Shown here in pieces: positions 59,917 through 64,000 of a DNA stretch of 64,000 bases (position 1 is its first letter; every line of letters starts with the position of its first letter). The stretch is from Stichopus chloronotus. Lineage: Eukaryota > Echinodermata > Holothuroidea > Aspidochirotida > Stichopodidae. A program made the position numbers and the translations under genes. Where the stretch lies: contig CM037830.1 of the NCBI GenBank assembly GCA_021234535.1, forward strand, positions 39,345,937-39,409,936, in the 5' to 3' direction. Below the pieces are notes generated by a model. That model was not told the origin of the DNA, searched no databases, and saw only the letters and a list, made by a program, of their open reading frames with translations.

Positions 59917-62900
59917 CGTTTTGCCGATATTTTGCCCAGATCATTCTCCAAGTTGAAGCTAATCAAAACATACCTACGTTCAACCATTTCTCAAGATCGG
60001 CTGTATTCTCAGGATGGGCTGTCCTTTCCATCGAGAGCGAGGAGGCATGGTCACTTGATATAGATGGACTAATCGATATGTTTGCTGGCATGAAGACCAG
60101 GCTTAGTTAATTCAAGCTGTAGCCTTTCCGACTTCTAGGGAAGTTGGATACCATTTGTCCATATGGCACAGGATTTACACCACGGGTGGAAATATCAGTG
60201 CTGGGAAACATACACCTTTATGTTAATTGGACGTTGGTCATTTGATCTTTATTTTCCTTTTAATCACCGTATAAATTTCGATCAACGGAGATATTAGAGA
60301 AAAAAAGATGAAAAAATAAGGATGATTTGATAAATTTACTTATGAGGTATGGGAAACTCATTTTTGGCAATCTGGAGAGCATTTTTCGAAGAAAAAAAAA
60401 AACAATCTTCATAAAGTACTTGGTGATTAATGGTGGCTCCGTTTAGATGGTCCCTTTTTTCAAATCTCCCCCCCCCCCCCACTAAAAGTTTCGTATAAAA
60501 GGCCCTGGGAAGTTACCGGACAGCGGCAACGTAATATTGGCTATATAGTAGACTGTTCCACTGATTGTGTATAGTTATCAGTGCAACCATAGCCTATGGC
60601 TGCCACTCAGGTCTATGCACTTTTCTATACACTGCTGTCATCTGCATACATAAGCTTACCGAAGAAGTTAAAACGACTAAAATATAGCCCAGGTTACAGG
60701 TGCAGGGAACTTCAAACACGGAGTGTATAGGTTATCCATTGTGAGCAGACAATCACTGTATTAAACTGGTTTTTTTTCCTGAGGTCGAAGGCCATAATTG
60801 CCGGTCACTCATTAGTGACACTTGTGTTCATTGTTTTCTGAACAATAGATGAAATGGAGATACGATACAGGCCTACTTTCTCATTCAGACTCACTCCGTC
60901 CATATAGACTACAGCATTCCGATGTAGTTGCTATTAACTCTCTTGCAGAACTGCACAAGGCCTTCCAGTAACCTATAGTCCTATGCTACGTGGTCCCAGT
61001 GAGGAATTAAGCCTCGGCTGGCCCTGACTTGAAATTTTTAAATTAGATCTCGGGCTCATGAAAATGGACGTCAGTCCTCAGCCCAAAGTGAAATTTTTGT
61101 GGCTCGAATTTTCATCGTGTCTTGCCTGATTAACCCAGCACTGCCTGGTGCACTCAGCAATTCCTATTAGTTTGTACGCACCAAAGAATACAATAAACAT
61201 GTTGTAGTGCATGATCATTGTCTTCTAATTCAGTTCTGTATTTGATACAACTGCAAACGATACTAACTAGTGACTGAAGTGTTCATACTGCATCAAATAA
61301 ACCTTTCTTCTCAAACTTATAACCCAAGACCAGAACTTCCCGATTTCGGGGGAAAACGTGCATACTGAGGCACTATATCGTTCAGTTAATTCAATGTAAA
61401 AATATAATGCCTAATTTCTGAGTATAAGCCGAAAAGTAGCCTACTCATGCATGGTATCCTAGAATAGCCTAGCCTATGCCATTATCCAAGAGCTTATGAG
61501 ATTGAAAGGATAAGTTCACACAGCTTTTGTGTAATGTGTTCAAATAACCTGGCCTAAGAACACGGTCATAAACAGGCAGTGGTTTCGATGTTCGAAACCA
61601 CATTTTCTAGTTATTATATCTGGTAGATTTCGCCATAGCAAATCCTATGGTACATCTTCTAGATCAATATCATGTTTACTTTTTGATTTATGGCACCGCA
61701 AGGTCAGATAGTGGGCGTGGCTTAAATGTGTCCTAATACTAAGGGCTAAAAACGTCGTATTAGTGCATTCTATGAAATGAATTTTAGCTTAAACCTTCTA
61801 AGAGGATCATTCAGTGTGAAAAATATAATTTATTTATTTATATAAAAGTAATATGTCATATTTAAAAGTCTACCCCTTAATTTTCCTCATACCCATGTAC
61901 ACTGAAATCATGATATGCTCCAGGATAGGGGGCTCTCGCCCTTATTTTATTACGCCCTCTATAGGCACTTACGCATGTACACACGTACGCACGCACGAAC
62001 CTATACCAATTTGCGTTGTCTGCCGTCCTACCCGCATACCTACCCACCCACCCACGTAATGCGAGGACTGCAGTGCATTTTGAGATCTCGTTAGCTGCAA
62101 CCCTCGCACCTCCCATCCCGGTTATTGCAATTAAGGTACTCGATTTTGATAGGTAAAAATATTCTGGATAATCCAAAGTATTATCATTTTTCCTGTAGAG
62201 TAATGTTTTTCTCATTAATTGAGAAATCGATGACATGAAAATCCGTAGTTCAAATACGGACAAATGCAGCTTAGGAGACTAAATGAGACTTCTTGCATTA
62301 AAAGTACCAGATGTCGTACAATATTTAATAGCCTAACGTAAATGGCCTCCACACTCCATCGTAGAACAAGCTGTGGACAGTGCTGTTCAATTTCTTGGGC
62401 AGGATGTAATTATTACTTACTTAAAGGTTAATTAAGAGACTTGAAGTAGGAGTAAATCAGTAAAATGTTTCAAATATACACACCGGATATGTGTGCATGG
62501 GTGTCATATAAATGTTGTTGTTATTAATAAAGAGTGATTGTGCTTAGTTCATGATTTTGTAGCCTATTTCGAGTTGTCTCCTTTCCCCTATACAAGGAAT
62601 GCAAACGGACTACTGCGCAATATTGCGTTCACACAACGTTGTACAGGTTTGCGTATCGGGTTGCCTAGCAAGTAATTCACGTCCTGTCAACGTAGAGCCT
62701 TCAGAGTGAATAAAACCTACCAGCATCCATACACCAAAGCAAAGACGTCGAACAAACAACACGTCTACGGCTTTGCACATCTTATCTTTCGAAACACATA
62801 TTAAGAGAAGGAAACCATGCGCCGGCATTGCCGGATAGAACAGGCACATTCATGGTTGGCCGTGTGGCAAGCTATTTTTATTATTTTTTGATTCCCTTTT

Positions 62901-63116
62901 TGATGATCATCAAATGGCTAGTGATAGTGCCGTACTAAATATTTAAACATATCTATAATTATATTAACGATATCTTTAATTTATTAGAGATATCAGCAAA
63001 ACTTCCCAGCTATTTGCTGATATATCAATATATCGAATTCATGATATCTGTAAAAATGTATCCTATACAGATATCAGAAATTAAATTATTGCTTTCATTA
63101 TCATCACTTTGCTATA

Positions 63117-63600
63117 ATACCAGCAACGTTTGGAAGGGTATGAAGAGTGTTAATGGCTGGGATCAAAAGAAAACTAATGAAATTACTTTGAACAATATTA
63201 GAATAGAATATATGTCTGAGCAATTGATCATGTTTTATGCTAGAGTCGATGAAAATGATTATTCAGCTGAATTGCAGCGTGTTGCTCACAGGCTCAGTAG
63301 TATTGATAGTCAGAAATAATTGAATTTACTCAGACTGAGGTTTCCCGAGCATTAAAGCGTATTGATTCTAGCAAAGCCTCTGGTCCCGATGGTGTAAGTG
63401 GAAACATTCTGAAACTTTGTCATGAACAATTGTCGTGTATTTATCATTATATTTTTAACACGTCCCTGCTTTCTAATCGTATTCCTGTTTCATGGAAAAC
63501 TTCCCCCTCGATTCCTGTTCCTAAAAAACCTGCCTGTACTGTGTTGAACGACCTCAGACCTTTTCAGTTTTCTTTAAGGTCTGTTAATTTTCTAGATGTA
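63117..63600 (+). pseudogene. Non-LTR retrotransposon ORF2 fragment (CR1/L2-like)
   Basis: Two frames in tandem carry the linker and start of a reverse transcriptase. The first (to 63317) has VWKGMKSVNGWDQKK and EQLIMFYARVDENDYSAE, the pre-RT linker style of CR1/L2-like LINEs. The second (from 63322) has KASGPDGVSGNILKLC and VPKKPACTVLNDLRP, the first RT blocks. A stop and frame change near 63317 separate them, and the match ends around 63600 after LRP. No catalytic Asp-Asp box is present. This is a dead, 5'- and 3'-truncated copy. Confidence 0.85.
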
Positions 63601-64000
63601 CAAGTACTGACTTCAAAGGAGGGTGTGATTATTACTGATCTTTTCACTATTCACTTTTCACAATTCATTGGTAAGGGGGGGGGGGGGGATGTGGCTCGAA
63701 TATGACACAGACGTGATCACTTTATATTTCAATAACCTACTTACTGGCTTGAAATATCTGTTCATAGGTGGACAATACATGTGAAAGTTTGTTTACCATG
63801 AACAATACTTCGAATTTTTTTTTATCGTTTTCCATCTTTGTAAAGAAAAGTGATCTGGTCTTTTTTGACATTTCGTGTGTTATTATTGGAGGGAAAGTCA
63901 AATCAATATTCATCCTCATATGATTCATGAACATTTTTTAAAATTTGTAGCAGAGAATTTTGAGTACTTTGCAAAGGTATCCATAAACGAATCACACTAT

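Larger units (their letters stand above)
55642..63116. other. Putative intron of the second gene, repeats and transposon debris
   Basis: G/C runs lie at 55707-55717, 57237-57246, 58114-58128 and 60468-60480. A CTCF-like core (57512-57521), CAGTGGCGG on the minus strand (58331-58339) and an 18-base T run (59527-59544) are present. No second exon of the gene at 55439 was found. Confidence 0.5.

Noticed and set aside
61877..62263. 128-codon minus-strand open frame
   Set aside because: It crosses ACGC/CCCA simple repeats, has no recognised domain and no splice support.
1..64000. tRNA, rRNA or CRISPR arrays
   Set aside because: By eye I found no cloverleaf with A and B boxes, no rRNA stretch and no regular repeat-spacer array; the tandem arrays lack unique spacers.

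Overview
The window is animal (metazoan) nuclear DNA. It is AT-rich, has long introns with GT/AG boundaries, and is dense in short tandem and dispersed repeats, degraded transposons and long poly-G runs. The main gene is most similar to the deuterostome form of INTS13. Together with the repeat style this suggests a marine invertebrate deuterostome, perhaps an echinoderm, but the species cannot be fixed from sequence alone. Most short open frames have no coding support.

Region 1-40,191 (+ strand) holds the 3' part of one gene, INTS13 (asunder homologue), a subunit of the Integrator complex. I could chain 12 exons with compatible splice phases. They sum to exactly 1,800 nt (599 codons plus stop), including a 44-nt exon found only through phase and homology. 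The first roughly 100 codons lie upstream of the window. One exon start (36,170) is the last of eight near-identical 54-bp tandem copies of 'acceptor plus exon start', seven of them in frame.

The INTS13 introns carry most of the other structure: a T-poor, retroelement-like island (about 8.0-10.0 kb), a broken hAT/ZBED transposase copy on the minus strand (18.9-21.2 kb), and several tandem repeat families. One family, about 140 bp per unit, carries AGGTCA direct repeats with 1-bp spacing (DR1) and recurs from 6.5 to 50 kb.

Region 40.2-55.4 kb is a gene-poor interval with minisatellites, poly-G/poly-C runs and repeat copies. At 55,439-55,641 (+) a well-formed first coding exon starts a second gene. 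It encodes a type II membrane protein whose exon end resembles the N-terminus of glutamate carboxypeptidase II/NAALADase proteins. No later exon was found in the remaining 8 kb. A non-LTR retrotransposon fragment, with a frameshift, closes the window (63.1-63.6 kb).
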